A stretch of 64,000 nt of DNA, taken from NCBI GenBank assembly GCA_003117195.1, contig BDSI01000205.1, positions 62,001-126,000 on the forward strand. The letters are read 5' to 3'. The stretch's first letter is position 1. Each line of letters begins with the position of its first letter. Below are positions 1 to 12,382 of this stretch, piece by piece. This DNA is from Eudorina sp. 2006-703-Eu-15 (Eukaryota > Chlorophyta > Chlorophyceae > Chlamydomonadales > Volvocaceae). The translations under genes were made by a program, and so were the position numbers. The notes below the pieces were generated by a model, which ran no database searches, was not told where the DNA came from, and saw only the letters and a list, made by a program, of their open reading frames with translations.

Positions 1-790
1 AGGCAGGGACAGTCTCCTTAGGGCGCATGATAAACTGGCGGGTGGCAAGCTTATTGCGGGCCTCAGTGACACGCGGCTGAATCTGAGGTGCAAAGCGCTT
101 CAGCAAGGCAAGCAACAGCTGATCAGACGTGTACGACGGGGTGGACAGGGTCCACTCGTCGTGGAACGACTTAGCCGCGCCCCCCAGCGCCTGACCCAAG
201 TACAGGCATCGCAAACCGTCATCGTGACCGCCCTTGACCAGCGTGAAGTAGCGCTTGACGTCGCGGACGAAGGCACGAGTAGCAGCGGCAACGGCAGGCG
301 GTGCGGAAGCGCAGCTCTTCGGGTCCGTCGAAATCTGCAACTTGGGCGCGGGCACGGACAGCTTGATTACCTCAGCAAACGAGGCGTTGTCGGCAGATGC
401 CCCAGCAGGCGCAGCGGCCACAGGAGCCGAGGGGACAGCCACGCCTGCACGGCCAGCGCCGGAGGACACAACAGCGTGGTGGGGCAGATACCGCAGCAGG
501 TCAGAGTGTTCGTCGGAGACAGCGCCGCGCAAAGCAGGAGAGCGGCGAAACAGAGCGCGCAGCGCATCCAGATCGAAGTCAGCAAAGGGATCCGATGCCA
601 AGTCAATGACAGGGACTGCGGCAGCGGAGCTCAGGTTCACAGCAGGCAACTGTTCAGCAACAGCAGGAGGAGCCGGAGCGTGTTCCACAACCGCAGGTTC
701 AGGAGCAGGGTCCGCAACAGCAGCGGGCGCAGGAGGATTCACCAGAACGGCGTCACCATCAGCATTCCATTCATTGACCAGGTTCGCCAT
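1..790 (-). CDS. Retrotransposon gag-like protein, N-terminal part
   Basis: The frame starts at an ATG at 790 and stays open for 263 codons to the window edge. The first ~75 residues are rich in Ala, Pro and Val. A Gag-like block follows near residues 185-260, with a V-K-R-Y-F-T-L-V-K core, a C-L-Y-L-G-Q-A-L-G-G-A-A segment and a W-T-L-S-T motif, as in the capsid-like domain of plant and algal Ty3/gypsy or copia Gag proteins. No zinc knuckle is reached before the edge. It sits downstream of an LTR-like end and a primer-site-like sequence. It is not the same sequence as the gag of the 21.8-33.6 kb element. Assignment rests on composition, context and these short motifs. Confidence 0.6.
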   Translation of the reverse strand, partial: MANLVNEWNADGDAVLVNPPAPAAVADPAPEPAVVEHAPAPPAVAEQLPAVNLSSAAAVPVIDLASDPFADFDLDALRALFRRSPALRGAVSDEHSDLLRYLPHHAVVSSGAGRAGVAVPSAPVAAAPAGASADNASFAEVIKLSVPAPKLQISTDPKSCASAPPAVAAATRAFVRDVKRYFTLVKGGHDDGLRCLYLGQALGGAAKSFHDEWTLSTPSYTSDQLLLALLKRFAPQIQPRVTEARNKLATRQFIMRPKETVPA

Positions 791-1186
791 GATGGGCAGA
801 AACAGAAACAGAGTTCAGTAACAGAGAACAATCTCACGATTGCTCACCGAACTTGACAGACAACAACCGAACGAGGGTTGTCGGCGAAGCGTTGTTCAGA
901 ACAGTCGTCGGCGAAGGATGCTCCGGTGCAGCCACAGTAATCCGCAGCCGGATCGGGTATTCACCGGGAGTTGACTCTGCGATGCTACAGCAGGTGAGCG
1001 CAGGAAGTCGACCCAACAGACAGAATAAAGCAGAATAATTTACAGACCTGCACCAGCAACGCGAGCAATGGCGGCGTTGGTGTTTGGCGAGTAAACAGAG
1101 AAACGGGAAGGGGTCGCCATTGAAGTCAAGGCAAGTGAGTAACAGCTTAGCGGAAGCGTATCAGGAAAGACCGTCTCGATACCACT

Positions 1187-1257
1187 TGTTGTATCCACGT
1201 ACTTAGGTGGTAGTAAGAACTACCGATTGTTGAGTCGCAGTGTGCTTAAATGCACCA
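1187..1257 (-). repeat. 71-bp LTR-like repeat, copy 1
   Basis: This 71-bp segment is identical to 3299-3369 in the same orientation. It begins with TG and ends with CA on both strands, as LTR ends do. On the minus strand it is followed by AG and then TGGTATC. It may be only part of a longer LTR that has diverged elsewhere. Confidence 0.6.
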
Positions 1258-1407
1258 CGTCTGTAATTTTGGAGGCCGTGTATACTCAGTGTCACGACTG
1301 TGTATCACACGGCCGTGTATGCAAAAATACCCGGATAGGCTATTATCCGAGGGTGTAGACACGGTCGAATATATCCGGTGCGTGTTGACACTAGGATATA
1401 TCCCATC

Positions 1408-1527
1408 GTGTCAACATGGCATGGATATACACTGGCCGTGTTAACATGGCATGGATATACACTGGCCGTGTTAACATGGCCCGGATATACACTAGATGTG
1501 TTAACATGGCCCGGCTATACACCTCGT
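1408..1527. repeat. 30-bp tandem repeat, four copies
   Basis: Four copies of a 30-bp unit start at 1408, 1438, 1468 and 1498. Copies 2 and 3 start with GTGTTAACATGGC; differences are mainly CATGG versus CCCGG and the last few bases. Degenerate related sequence lies upstream (1350-1407). The unit length keeps all frames open, which makes spurious reading frames on both strands. Confidence 0.85.
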
Positions 1528-2051
1528 GTAAACCTGGTGGCCATGTACACGCAGTTTGCCGTGTGCAAACCGTAGGCAGGGGGGCAAGAGTATCCAATGG
1601 TGTGTGTTGTTACAGAGTAGCTATCTAGCTTGCGCTCCAGTGTACTGCTACCGCCTTCATGCCCTCCTCGCTCCAAATGGCAAGTAAGCCGCACCCTCAT
1701 GTCCATGCACACAAGCCAAATGTGTCCGCCCACCTCCACAGAGCAAGGCTAAACACAGTGTCATTACGACACAGATACACAACGCGTTGGCACTTGGCAG
1801 CTAGCCATGCCGCAGCTGTAGACCCAGACAGGGCCCAAGCACGCACGGTACTTGATTGAACAAAACACTCATACCCAGCAACTCCAAGTCAAGTAAGTCA
1901 AGGAGACCAATCAGGCGCGAGACACAGCACGCCCGGTTAGCCCGGTCGGCGGTACCAAGGGTTCAACAAATCCTATAGTTACCAATTAGTGGTGGATTTC
2001 GCGTGTGCGTGTGTGTGCGTGTGTGCGTGCAGTGGTGCCTGCAGCAGTGCG

Positions 2052-2276
2052 TGGACAGCGGAATTACCGGATGTGGACATTGTGGACAGATCGGAATTAC
2101 CGGGTGTGGACAGCGTGGACAGAGCGGAATTAAAGGGTGTGGACAGCGTGGACAGGCCCGCATTACAGGGCGTGGACAGCGTGGCCAGGCATGTATTACC
2201 GGGCGTGGACAGCGTGGACAGGCCCGTATTACCGGGCGTGGACACTGTGGACAGGCCCGCATTACCGGGCGCGGAC
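2052..2276. repeat. 33-bp minisatellite
   Basis: About six to seven copies of a 33-bp unit built on GTGGACAGCGTGGACAG plus a CGTATTACCGGGC-like half. As 33 is a multiple of three and the unit has few stops, long frames run through on both strands. I treat these as a by-product of the repeat and not as genes. Confidence 0.85.
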
Positions 2277-2376
2277 TAGCCCGACATGAAAGCCAATGAA
2301 CAGGCACTGTAACCGTTCTGGATGCGACTTGCCTCCCCAGTTACTGGGCAAGGGGGGCTGAGTTACCGGGCATGGG

Positions 2377-2680
2377 AGTCGGTTACCGGGGGGGTCGGGT
2401 TTGGGTCGTTTTGGGGTCAGTAACCGGGCGGTTGACCGAGGGGGCCGGTTGACGGAGGGGGTCGGCAATTCCTGCCGGTCAGCTCGGTAACCGACCCCCT
2501 TAGGTCGGTTACCGATACCTACGGGATCGGTTACCGAGCCCCCGGTTACCGACCGGGGGGGGTCGGTAACCGAGCCGACCGTTGCGGATTTCCGACCCCC
2601 TCCGTCAACCGGCCCCCTCGGTCAACCGCCCGGTTACCGACCCAAAAACGACCCAAACCTGACCCCCCCGGTAACCGACT
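2377..2680. repeat. Inverted repeat with 89-bp arms
   Basis: The left arm 2377-2465 is the reverse complement of the right arm 2592-2680 with only a few mismatches. The 126-bp spacer is itself full of short palindromes of the type CGGTAACCG. The whole could fold into one long hairpin. No coding capacity is seen. Confidence 0.85.
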
Positions 2681-2699
2681 TCCCCACCGCCCGGTAACC

Positions 2700-3298
2700 G
2701 ACCTTTCTATGCCATAGGGCTACCCCGCCCACGCACCCAGCCAACACAATAATCCTTCTACCCCAAACACGTTTGCTTGCTATCCTTCTCCTCGCCACGT
2801 ATGGTCGGTAGTCCTGTTCACTGCTGATCCGCCTCTGTTGACAACAGCCCTGCAGGGTACATAGCAGAGAAAGAAAAGAGGTGTTGCACGAAAAACAGAA
2901 CAGAGGTGTGTGCGTGTGTGCATATAAGAGAAGGCCGTGTGTGGGGTGACGGGGATTCATTCTAGTGTCATCCAGTTGTTTGGCTGGATCCGGAAAGCAC
3001 ACCCCACACATCCAATAGACATACATACGTGCGTACATCAGTTCCTGCCACTGCTGCCACTTACCAGCTCGGGTCCCAGGCTTTCGGTCCCAGGCTTTCG
3101 GTTCCAAACCAAACTCAATACGAGTTTGCATTGAAGGATCGGATCCATCCTGTACATCCTGTATCACCGTACCTATCTACCAGGTATCCTCAAAAAGTAT
3201 TTAAACGCCACTTGTTGCTCAGGTAACCGGCGGCCGAAGCCTCTCATGGAAATCAGGCGGCCGACGGAGAAGCAAACGAAACTTGGGCCACCGACCAC
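2700..3298. other. Intergenic sequence, no gene seen
   Basis: Between the inverted repeat and the second 71-bp repeat I see short GT-rich stretches and a TGTACCTATCTACC-like motif near 3170 that recurs near 3853. I find no splice-consistent or homologous coding region. Confidence 0.5.
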
Positions 3299-3369
3299 TG
3301 TTGTATCCACGTACTTAGGTGGTAGTAAGAACTACCGATTGTTGAGTCGCAGTGTGCTTAAATGCACCA
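3299..3369 (-). repeat. 71-bp LTR-like repeat, copy 2
   Basis: Identical to 1187-1257 over 71 bp with TG..CA ends. On the minus strand the next bases are G then TGGTCGG, so a TGG-type start follows here too but with different sequence beyond. No matching target-site duplication is evident. It could be a solo LTR fragment or the end of a related short element. Confidence 0.6.
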
Positions 3370-3639
3370 GGTCCGCGCCCAGTAGTGTACGGCGAGCCGC
3401 CACTTGGACGAAGGGTCAGTGAGGCAACGGTTTAACCGTCAGTTTGAACTCAGCAACCGGAGTCACACAGAATCAGCTACCAGGATCAGTTGTCCTAATT
3501 GTAAACAGATTACAATTACCAGCAGAATAACAGGATTCGGCAGTCCGAAATACAGGTTCGTAAACAGTTACGTATCAGCAAAGTGTAAGGAACAGCTTCC
3601 TCAAAAGTGACAGCAAATACAGAACAGTAAAATACCATA

Positions 3640-4960
3640 AAGAGCACATTGTTTATTATGCGAGACAGAGCATAATACAACAACCACAAAGGCGGCAACG
3701 ACAAAGTCGAACAACACACTCGATCTACATAACGACAGGTAAAACCAACCAGCACGGAAACCGTACTACACGACACTCGCCGCTCCAGGTCCTCCTACCT
3801 CGCGCTCAAAACGAATTTGACACAGGAAGGATATCTCAACATTCTGCATTCCTGTACCTATCTACCTGGGTCATCGCGAAAAAATAGCAAGGTTTAACTT
3901 AAATAAATGTGCGTTATTAACGCGCAAAATAAAATAGTCCCACCGGGGCCTGCGCGTTAACTTTATATAATTGCATAATGGCAAGTAAGGTGATGAATAT
4001 ACAATCACGCGCTCCCACGTAACAGACCGTGATGAACTCCGGTCATCACGCTTCAAGGCTGTTACCATCCTGATTGACCCGCCCGCAGCTCCGAGGCAGA
4101 TAGAGTCTGCGCCCCCATTGGATTTGCTATTCATGCATATCCTACAACTTAGGCTCTGGGCTCTTCAAGAATAATATTGTACTACTTATCCACTGGGCGA
4201 AAAATGCGCGCGTAGTTGAAACGTTTGCTAGGATGCCTGCGTGTTATTATTAGCTTAATATAGTTCCTTGCGGGCCTGCGCGTTGAAGTTCAATTCTTAA
4301 GCGCCGATCAGACACACGCAGGCAGGTGCGGTATATCCTGATTGCATTTGATTCCTGGTAGTGTTGCTTGCGTGCCGGCTCGCTCGTTGTTCAGTCGGGT
4401 CCGACTCCATCCGCCCCGGGTGCATCGAGCGATCATACATAAACGCAAGTGGCCTTGCTTGCGCCCGCCGCGGTTATGAAGGGATAGCAAGAATTATTTT
4501 ATGTGCGCCGCCCGCGCGTACGTCATTTCACCGTCATTTCTGTTACGCACAAACGGACTCGTTATATATAACAGCCTACCGTGTTATTCAGGAGGCGCTC
4601 GCTGGTAATAATGTAGAAAACACACACATGCGTGCTTGTGGCGGATATATAACCTCAGCGAGCATCCGTCAACGCCACCGTTCGAATTCCCTTATTCCAC
4701 CGACGCTGCCGGGATTCCACGCAGCGAAGTAAATAAAAAAAACAAAAAATTATATGAACCTAAGTTCCAACGATTATTCCGTTAATTTACTGTGTAAAAC
4801 CGCTACATACACATATTCTGCAGTGAGCCCTGTCCAGCGTGCGTGCATCCAGCAACCTTACCGCATCCATTTGATATCACCGTCATTATATAGTAATCAA
4901 ACAGTTTCACGCAGATATTATCAAATACATGCCTAGCCAGTCTATCTGCACGGATGTTCG
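3640..4960. other. AT-rich island without a recognisable gene
   Basis: Base composition is clearly more AT-rich than the flanks. The phrase GGGCCTGCGCGTT occurs near 3953 and again near 4272, and GCATTTGATT, ATTAT and TATATA runs are common. Only short frames with no recognisable domain occur. It may be a decayed mobile element or an intergenic spacer. Confidence 0.4.
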
Positions 4961-5070
4961 TAAACATGATACCCCAATAACCCCATCCACCAGCTCAGCA
5001 CGCACGCACTAAACTAACTAAACTGCATATAACTAAACTGCATCGCCGAACACCCGCTCTCCCCGGGGGC

Positions 5071-6421
5071 GTGGTGCTGGAACGCACCACTGTGGGGGAA
5101 CCCACTGCTCCCGGAGGAACTGCCCGAGGGGGGCCGCCCCGGCCTCGAGCATGTATTCCCAGACCTGGTGGACTGCACCGGGCTGCAAACGATCGGACAG
5201 GTCATCCGTGTAGGGGAGGCGCTCCGGATGGTAACAGACGGCTGGGCAGAGCCACACTGCATAGACTCCGCTCGCATGGCACGGTGCGCCGCACGGGCAT
5301 GGGCGACCTTCGTACAGGATTGCCTGGGCTCTCGCGCGGGGGCCGGGCGATGGGGTGATTGGCGGCAATGGGTCGAACTAGACTGGTGGACCTTCAAGCA
5401 AGGCTGCCAGCGGCCTGGGTGGCAGCAGCCCTAGAGGTACGGGCGAACGGGGCCCAGGGGGCGCATGTGCCCACGGAAGAGGAGGTGACGGCCATGCTGC
5501 TCGATCGCATGGGCTGGCGGTTGAAAAATGGGCTGAAGGTGGCCCTGAGAGATTACTCTGTTCGAGTGGGGACGGCGATGCAACTAGCCGAGGTGGCGGC
5601 CCACTTGCTGTTTGCCTTTGACGTCGCAGTGCATGCGGCCCACTTGCTGTTTGCCTTTGAGGCGGTAGGACTGGGGGCCACCGACCCGATCACTCAGGTG
5701 GCGGCCGCCCGGATCCAGGGACTGCTGAGCCGCCTCTGGCTTAGTGTGTACCCGGTGGGAAAATGAGCATAAGGAGGCCCTTTGGCGCCTTACAGTCGAT
5801 GGCGTCCCGTTGTTGGGCAATTCCCATATGCGCCACGCGAGGGTGGCGCGGTGTGGATGCGGTGGATACCCAACGGAAGGCGGGGGGACAGAAACACCCC
5901 GCCAGCACCATTTCTGGTCGTGCCGGGTGGCCCAGACGGTGGTGGGTCAGATGGAATCGGGCCTAGGGGCGCGGATAAGGAGGACGCATGTCTGGCTGGC
6001 GGAACCCCCGCCACCCGTGGAGCAATGTGTATGGGATGTGGTGGTGTTGGCCGCGATCGCGGCCATGGATACTGGTCGCCGATTCATGGCGGCCGCCCTG
6101 CGGCGGTCAGCACCTGGTCAGGGTACGACTGTACGGCCGGGACCGGAATTGGCAGAGCAAGGGGAGCGGCGCGCAATCGCTGACTTTTGGGGGCGCCTTC
6201 ATCGGTTTGCCCAGTTGGGACTCCCGAGACGTGGATGGACCTCGGTGGGCCCCTTCCACCCTTTCTTGAAAGTGTCGGGGGGAGTCTTGCGTTGTGCGGG
6301 GCCTGCTCCTGATGAGGGACGGATGAGGCACGGGTTCCCCGCTCTCTACCTGTTTGTATTCGGGTTATCCGACCCGGGGCTCAAGTTGGGGACCTGGCCT
6401 GCCCTACCTCACATTGGGTAG
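5071..6421 (+). pseudogene. LINE ORF2 C-terminal fragment, frameshifted
   Basis: Three frame segments together read as a single protein tail. The first, from about 5071, contains W-C-W-N-A-P-L-W-G-N-P-L-L, like the W-x-x-P-L-W-x-N-P region after the reverse transcriptase of L1/Tx1-type elements. It passes into a second frame near 5359-5766 and a third from about 5744 to the stop at 6421. The last contains C-G-C-G-G, then H-H-F-W-S-C, a zinc-knuckle-like motif common at LINE ORF2 C-termini. A 25-bp piece is tandemly duplicated at 5595-5660. With the 5' truncation and the frame changes this copy cannot make a working protein. Confidence 0.65.
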
Positions 6422-6863
6422 GAGGCAGGGCTCCCGTTGATATATTATTGCTTGACCTAGGTATTTCTTCTGATGCGGGCTACTCCACTAGCGGTCGCTG
6501 GGCAGTGTCACGAGCCAGGCGTGGGTCTTCCAAGACCTCGAGAGGGTGCAGCGTTGGGTGCCTCAGGTACCTCAGGGGTGGTGGTAGCTGGGTGATGGGG
6601 TGCCTGTGTGGGCGACCTCCCCTGTGCTTGGCTTTATCCACTTCTGGGGATTCTGCCCTCTGCTGTGCCTATCCCTTTGATAGTGTTGCCCCGCTGCGCG
6701 CCTCTGCTTGCTTCGGCGTCTGGCTGGGTGGGGTCATGGCCTGGTGTGGTTTTGGGTGCGGCGTTGAGGTGTGGAGGTAGGTGTCCTGCCGCCTTGGCGG
6801 TGGGGCCTGCTGGGGCTTGCCCTGGTATACACCGGTGATCCCTTTGGGGTCCGCTGTAACGTT

Positions 6864-6886
6864 CATTCATTCATTCATTCATTCAT
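6864..6886 (+). repeat. CATT microsatellite tail of LINE
   Basis: CATT repeated about six times right after GGGGTCCGCTGTAACGTT. The same junction is found at 35425-35478, marking it as the element's 3' terminus. Confidence 0.8.
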
Positions 6887-7006
6887 ATAAACCCTGCCCT
6901 GCCTTACCGCCCGTGCCCAAAGCGCAAAACTGATGCGTCGTTTGATTGCAGATGCTGAAAATGCTAGTTGACCGACGATAGATAGGACGGAGTGGGAAGA
7001 TGGCGA

Positions 7007-7291
7007 ATGTTCGTGCTTGTTCTCGTTATGCTGGCCCAGTTGGCCAACCTATCTATCTATCTAGAAGGGCGACCCTACCTAAAAGAGATACCTGACTTTA
7101 TTGCACGCAATAATTGGAAAGTAGAGCATGCCTCAAGGGTTCCGATGATCAGGCGTGTTTGTGTACGTAAGGTATGTACCCACTATACGGTACCAACCGG
7201 GGATGAAATCAAGTTACCCGGGCATTCAATCTTCGTGTACGTACGTAATATGACGATATCTGTCGGTCGAACGAATCGGACAATCGCCTAA
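7007..7291 (+). CDS. Possible small secreted protein, unrecognised
   Basis: An ATG at 7007 opens a 94-codon frame starting M-F-V-L-V-L-V-M-L-A-Q-L-A, a short hydrophobic stretch like a signal peptide. Three cysteines and several basic residues follow. No family is recognised. It lies just after the LINE and antisense to the 3' flank of the gametolysin-like gene. No promoter, intron or repeat copy supports it, so it may be chance. Confidence 0.2.
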   Translation: MFVLVLVMLAQLANLSIYLEGRPYLKEIPDFIARNNWKVEHASRVPMIRRVCVRKVCTHYTVPTGDEIKLPGHSIFVYVRNMTISVGRTNRTIA

Positions 7292-7766
7292 CCTTGCTTA
7301 AGTGTGTGCATGTATGTGTAACCGCGAGCGAGGCAGGATCGATGTTGGACGTGATTTGCTCCATCGGGTGGTGGAATCAACCAACATTCAAATATTGGCT
7401 TCGACATACATACATTCATACAGCAGTAGTCCGGCTCTTCATCAGTCGGTCAGCGACGCGGCTGGCCCAAGTAGTTCACGCGGCCTTGCACCATGGTTCA
7501 AGTGACAGCAGCCGCCCGAGATGTGACATTGGTCGGACACTCGGTGTACGAATAATTGGCATTGCCGTACCGGCAAATGTAGACCACCAAGGTATCGGAC
7601 CCGGCTCGGGTCCATGGGCCCCCATAGACCACCAACTTGTACGACAACAACAGCGCGATTCCGCCGTTGGCGCGGGCGGTGGCGATGAGCTTGACTTTGC
7701 GGTCGTCTGCTCGCTGGAGGGCGCCACTCGACATCGCGTTGTCCTGGATGGACGCAGAGACAGCAT

Positions 7767-7804
7767 GAATGATGAATAAATGAATGAACGTTACAGCGGA
7801 CCCC
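7767..7804 (-). repeat. Short 3' tail of the LINE family inside an intron
   Basis: On the minus strand this reads GGGGTCCGCTGTAACGTT followed by CATT-like units, the same terminus as at 6845-6886. It lies in the last intron of the gametolysin-like gene, just upstream of the acceptor at 7744. It looks like a severely 5'-truncated insertion. Confidence 0.65.
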
Positions 7805-9424
7805 ACAGTATGTCGGCACGCAACCGGCGATATGACACGCACGTATGAAATACAGAACGAGTAAAATAACAGCTGGCTGGCAGCATTTGCATATATATAG
7901 GTAATGGAGGCAAACAACCAGCGGGATAAATATGAAGACTACCGGACGGAACAGACCCGCCCGCGCTAGCTCAGTGGGGCGTGCATTATATATTGGGGAT
8001 GAACGGGCGGGTGGGTGGGTAGGCGCATGAGTGGGTGCATGTATGGGTAGGGCGGGGTCGGTGTTGACGGATGCATGGGTTCGTTCACAGAATTTGTTCC
8101 GTACCATGCATGCCGTACACATACACTGCAAGCAAGCGCGATCACATGACATCAGCTACATCAACCTGCCTCCGTCGTACTCTCAGTTTCGCACTTACGT
8201 GATGAACCAACGTTGTTGTCAACAACGAACACACACGGTTCCGTATGTGCATACATACATACTTACCAGATCGGCAGCCACCTCATGCACATGGAAGCGT
8301 CCGGAGTACGTTCGGTCCAGGTCCACGTCTCCTCCTTTAGCCATTCGTACAGAGACGTACAGGTTGGTAGCGCCGCCGATCCAGTCGGGCTTGATGCGCA
8401 CGTAGGCGCCGTCGCCTGTACATACATGCATCGATGGCACCACGGCGACGGAGTGGCAACGCACGTATATAGTCTATATAGTCGCGCGCGCGTACACGTA
8501 ATAATGAGGAAAGACAGGTAGAGTTCAAGTCCGTACCAGCAGTATGCGGTACTGCTTTAGCAAAACACGCCTCCCTTGAAAGTTTAGAGGGTGATTACCA
8601 AGAAAGCTCCACTTCCCCATACATGCCTGCGCTGTCACACAAGCAAATAATCTTTCACGCAACTAACCTACTGATGCCCACTCATCATCACCTACCAAAT
8701 AAAACCTCTTCCCACGCCCTCTTCCCACGCACCAAATAAAACCGATATCCTGCAACCCATCCATTCAACAACGAACCTGTCAGGTATGTTGCCGGCAGAC
8801 TGAACTTTAATGGCACGCCCCTGACCAGTTGTGCGGAGGTGACGCCTGAACCGTCGGCGGCAGCCGTAGCCCAGCCCAGCCACGCAAGTTCAGGAGCATT
8901 CGGGCAGGCCACGCCGGATGCCGTACACGTGGTGCTGTCCGCGGCCTCCTTGTCGTTCCACCAGGCATGCCTCAAGCCTATGGGTACGTCGTCATATCAT
9001 CACTGTGAGAAAACACGACATCATGGACTACATGGACTACATGGACCAGAGAACCAACCGCAAAATACGGCACTAGGACGGATAGGGCGTGCATGCGGCA
9101 ACGTACGTACACCCCCTTTCAGCTCGCCAGCACTCGACCGCTCGTGGATCGATGGTCCATGTATTATATATATTATATGTATATGTAGATTAGATAGCGC
9201 GTTTATTTAAAACGTGACTGGATCGCATCGGGCCGTTGGCGGCGGTAAACGCGAGGACTGTATGTGAACGATAATTATTCCAAACGATGAACAATGTATT
9301 TGAACCCGCGCGTACATCAATCTCGCTCACTCCGTGCTGGTGCCCTGCCTGTGGTTTGGTACGACTAGTACAACAGACGATACGCCGCCCGAACGACACA
9401 GCGCACGCACGAAAAACGAAGGAA

Positions 9425-10122
<698 letters not shown>

Positions 10123-12382
10123 CCGCTGTGCTGCTTCTGCGTGTGTATGTCAGGGTAACTGAGCCGTGCCAGATCACTGCTCTGGAGCGTCCGTCCGTCG
10201 ACTACGGCCGGGGATGGCTAGACAGCAGGGCGGATACGCTAACGTTTAATTTGCAAGCCAGGCTTACCGACACCTCCGCCTGAGTCATGTATCTAATCTA
10301 TCCCGGCGGGTTACGCCTTTGTGCTAACTCCCGGGTTACGCCTTGGTGCGAACGTATTTATTAACGCCAAGGGCGGGAGATACGGTAGATAGAGCGAGCA
10401 ATGGCAAACGTAATAATACGACATATATACATCATACATTGCAACGATCGATCCCTGAGCTCGCTCGCACATGGCTGGCGGCCGCACGGTGCCGTTTGAA
10501 TAATGCATGCGTGCTCGCTCCATTCGGCAACCCCCGCGCGCACACCTACGTACCGTAGATCATGAGGTTGCCCTGCATCACCGTCGCCCAGCGCCGCACG
10601 CCGCTGGCCCCCGCGGATGCCGGCGGCGTCACTAGCCACGCATGCGCCGCCGCGATCGTTGCCACATACACCACTCCAGCTACAGCTGTACCACATGCAA
10701 GACGGCAGGATGTACGTAAAATGGTTTAGCTTGCAAAGCTGAAGCCCGCCGGCACCAGGCCGATGGTAGCAGCAGCGGCCCGGGCGCTGTTGGCTGCGTC
10801 CCACGGGTTGCAGCTGTCCAACTGCTGCCGATTGCACGGTGGCGTCACCCGCACCACCGTGAACGATGGAGATGCCAACGTGGCCATGCCGTACGAGCAC
10901 TGCGAGAGCTTGGCCGCCATGCCGCTGACGAGGAGGCTGCGGACGTCGGTTTCTGAGAGCGTGGCCGCGCAGCCGCAGGCCCTGTAGTCCAGGATGACCA
11001 CCAGGCTCCGGTTCGGGTCCATGGGAGTGTGCGACCGGGCAGCATGGGATGCCCGTCCACGAAATGGAGCTGCAGGTCCCCGTGGCGGGGTCCACTGGGC
11101 AGTTCTGCGGCGAGCGAGGGACGGCACGCATGGCGGCAAGCACCACGAATGAAGCGAGGCAAATAGGGGCAACGCGGGCCGAGGGAGACTCTCCCTCTCG
11201 GAGAGGGGTCGCGGGGCAGCAGTCGGCAGCGGGAGGAGACGAGGGCGGGGGCGAGGGAGGGCGGGCGGGGCCGAGGGAGGGAGGGGGCGCGGAGCAGGGG
11301 ACGGAAGGAGGGGACGCGGGCCCGTTTGTAGATAGTTGGCGGGGATTGACCGACGGACGGGCAGGTAGGACGTGGCGGATCATGGCGAGCGAGCCGCCCT
11401 GCGATTATTAGCCGCACGCACACGACACATAACGCGCACCGACACACGTGCCGCCGCCCGCCGTGCAGCCTGACAGGTTCTATCTCGCTGCTGTACCTAG
11501 GTTGTCACTCATGCGCGAGAAGTGCACGACATAAGGGACGCAAGGATTAAGCGACGGACTCAGCGGCGGCGGAGAGTGCATGTGCTACATTCGTAGTTAC
11601 ACAGGCATGTGCTGTACTCGCTGGACAACATCAGCGGTCGGTAGGTAATTACTGCTGATCATTAACATCATATCCACTGCTGCCATGGAGGCGGCAAAAT
11701 GTGTGGGTGTTGATGTAATGTATATCTGTGCGTGCAATCCACATGATGATAGCTCCGCGGCTGCGTGGGATAGATTGTACGTACTCACGATGTTTACCCA
11801 CGCGCCCGGCTGAAGGATGGCGTTACTCGAGTCCCACAGCGGCAGCTGGATGTCGCGGCCCAGAGCCACCAGGCGTCCCGTACTGTCCTGCAGGCCGTAC
11901 TGCAGACCGCGGTACGACTGCATCCTGGCAGTGTCCAACTCCAACAGCCAGCCCGAAAGGCGCAGCGGGGCTGCAGCTGCGGGCGGCGTTCGTTACCCGC
12001 GTTCGATGTCACAGCAGAACAACCGATGGACTGACTGACAGACGCCACGTGTCGCATACATGCATAGTCAAGTCGATAATTGAAGGCTCTTTGTGTATCG
12101 CGGGCGTTGCTTGACTTGCCGCAGGCTTTGCATGTCTGTCTGCAGTGAGCGAGCTTGAGCAAATTTAATCAGACCCCAAAGAACGAATCATTCCAAGACA
12201 TACAGCAGATAGATCGAGATAAACCCTGATCATGATGTTGATCCGCTCTGGCTAGGATCGATAGGAAGATCCACCGCACCTGCTGCACCTGACACGCAGC
12301 CCAAGTCCTGCGCTGGTAGTGTCACCAACAATGCCACCAACGGAGCCACCGCGATCACATTTATGAGCTTCTTTGTACGCAT

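Larger units (their letters stand above)
1..1257 (-). mobile_element. 5' part of an LTR retrotransposon, cut by window edge
   Basis: On the minus strand an LTR-like end (1187-1257) is followed after two bases by a TGGTATC primer-binding-site-like sequence (near 1184), then about 390 bp of leader, then a gag-like reading frame from 790 that runs off the left edge. LTR, primer site and gag in this order is the normal layout of the 5' end of an LTR element. TGGTATC matches the start of the common initiator-Met primer site, but the bases after it differ. Only the gag start is in the window, so the superfamily cannot be set. Confidence 0.65.
5040..6887 (+). mobile_element. 5'-truncated non-LTR (LINE) retrotransposon, 3' end
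   Basis: A broken ORF2 C-terminus (about 5071-6421) is followed by a ~440-bp 3' UTR and a CATT microsatellite tail at about 6864-6886, a typical end for a non-LTR element. The last ~105 bp before the tail (from about 6782) recur at 35368-35478 in the same orientation, and a very short piece recurs at 7767-7804 in the other. The reverse transcriptase core lies upstream of the truncation and is absent. Confidence 0.7.
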
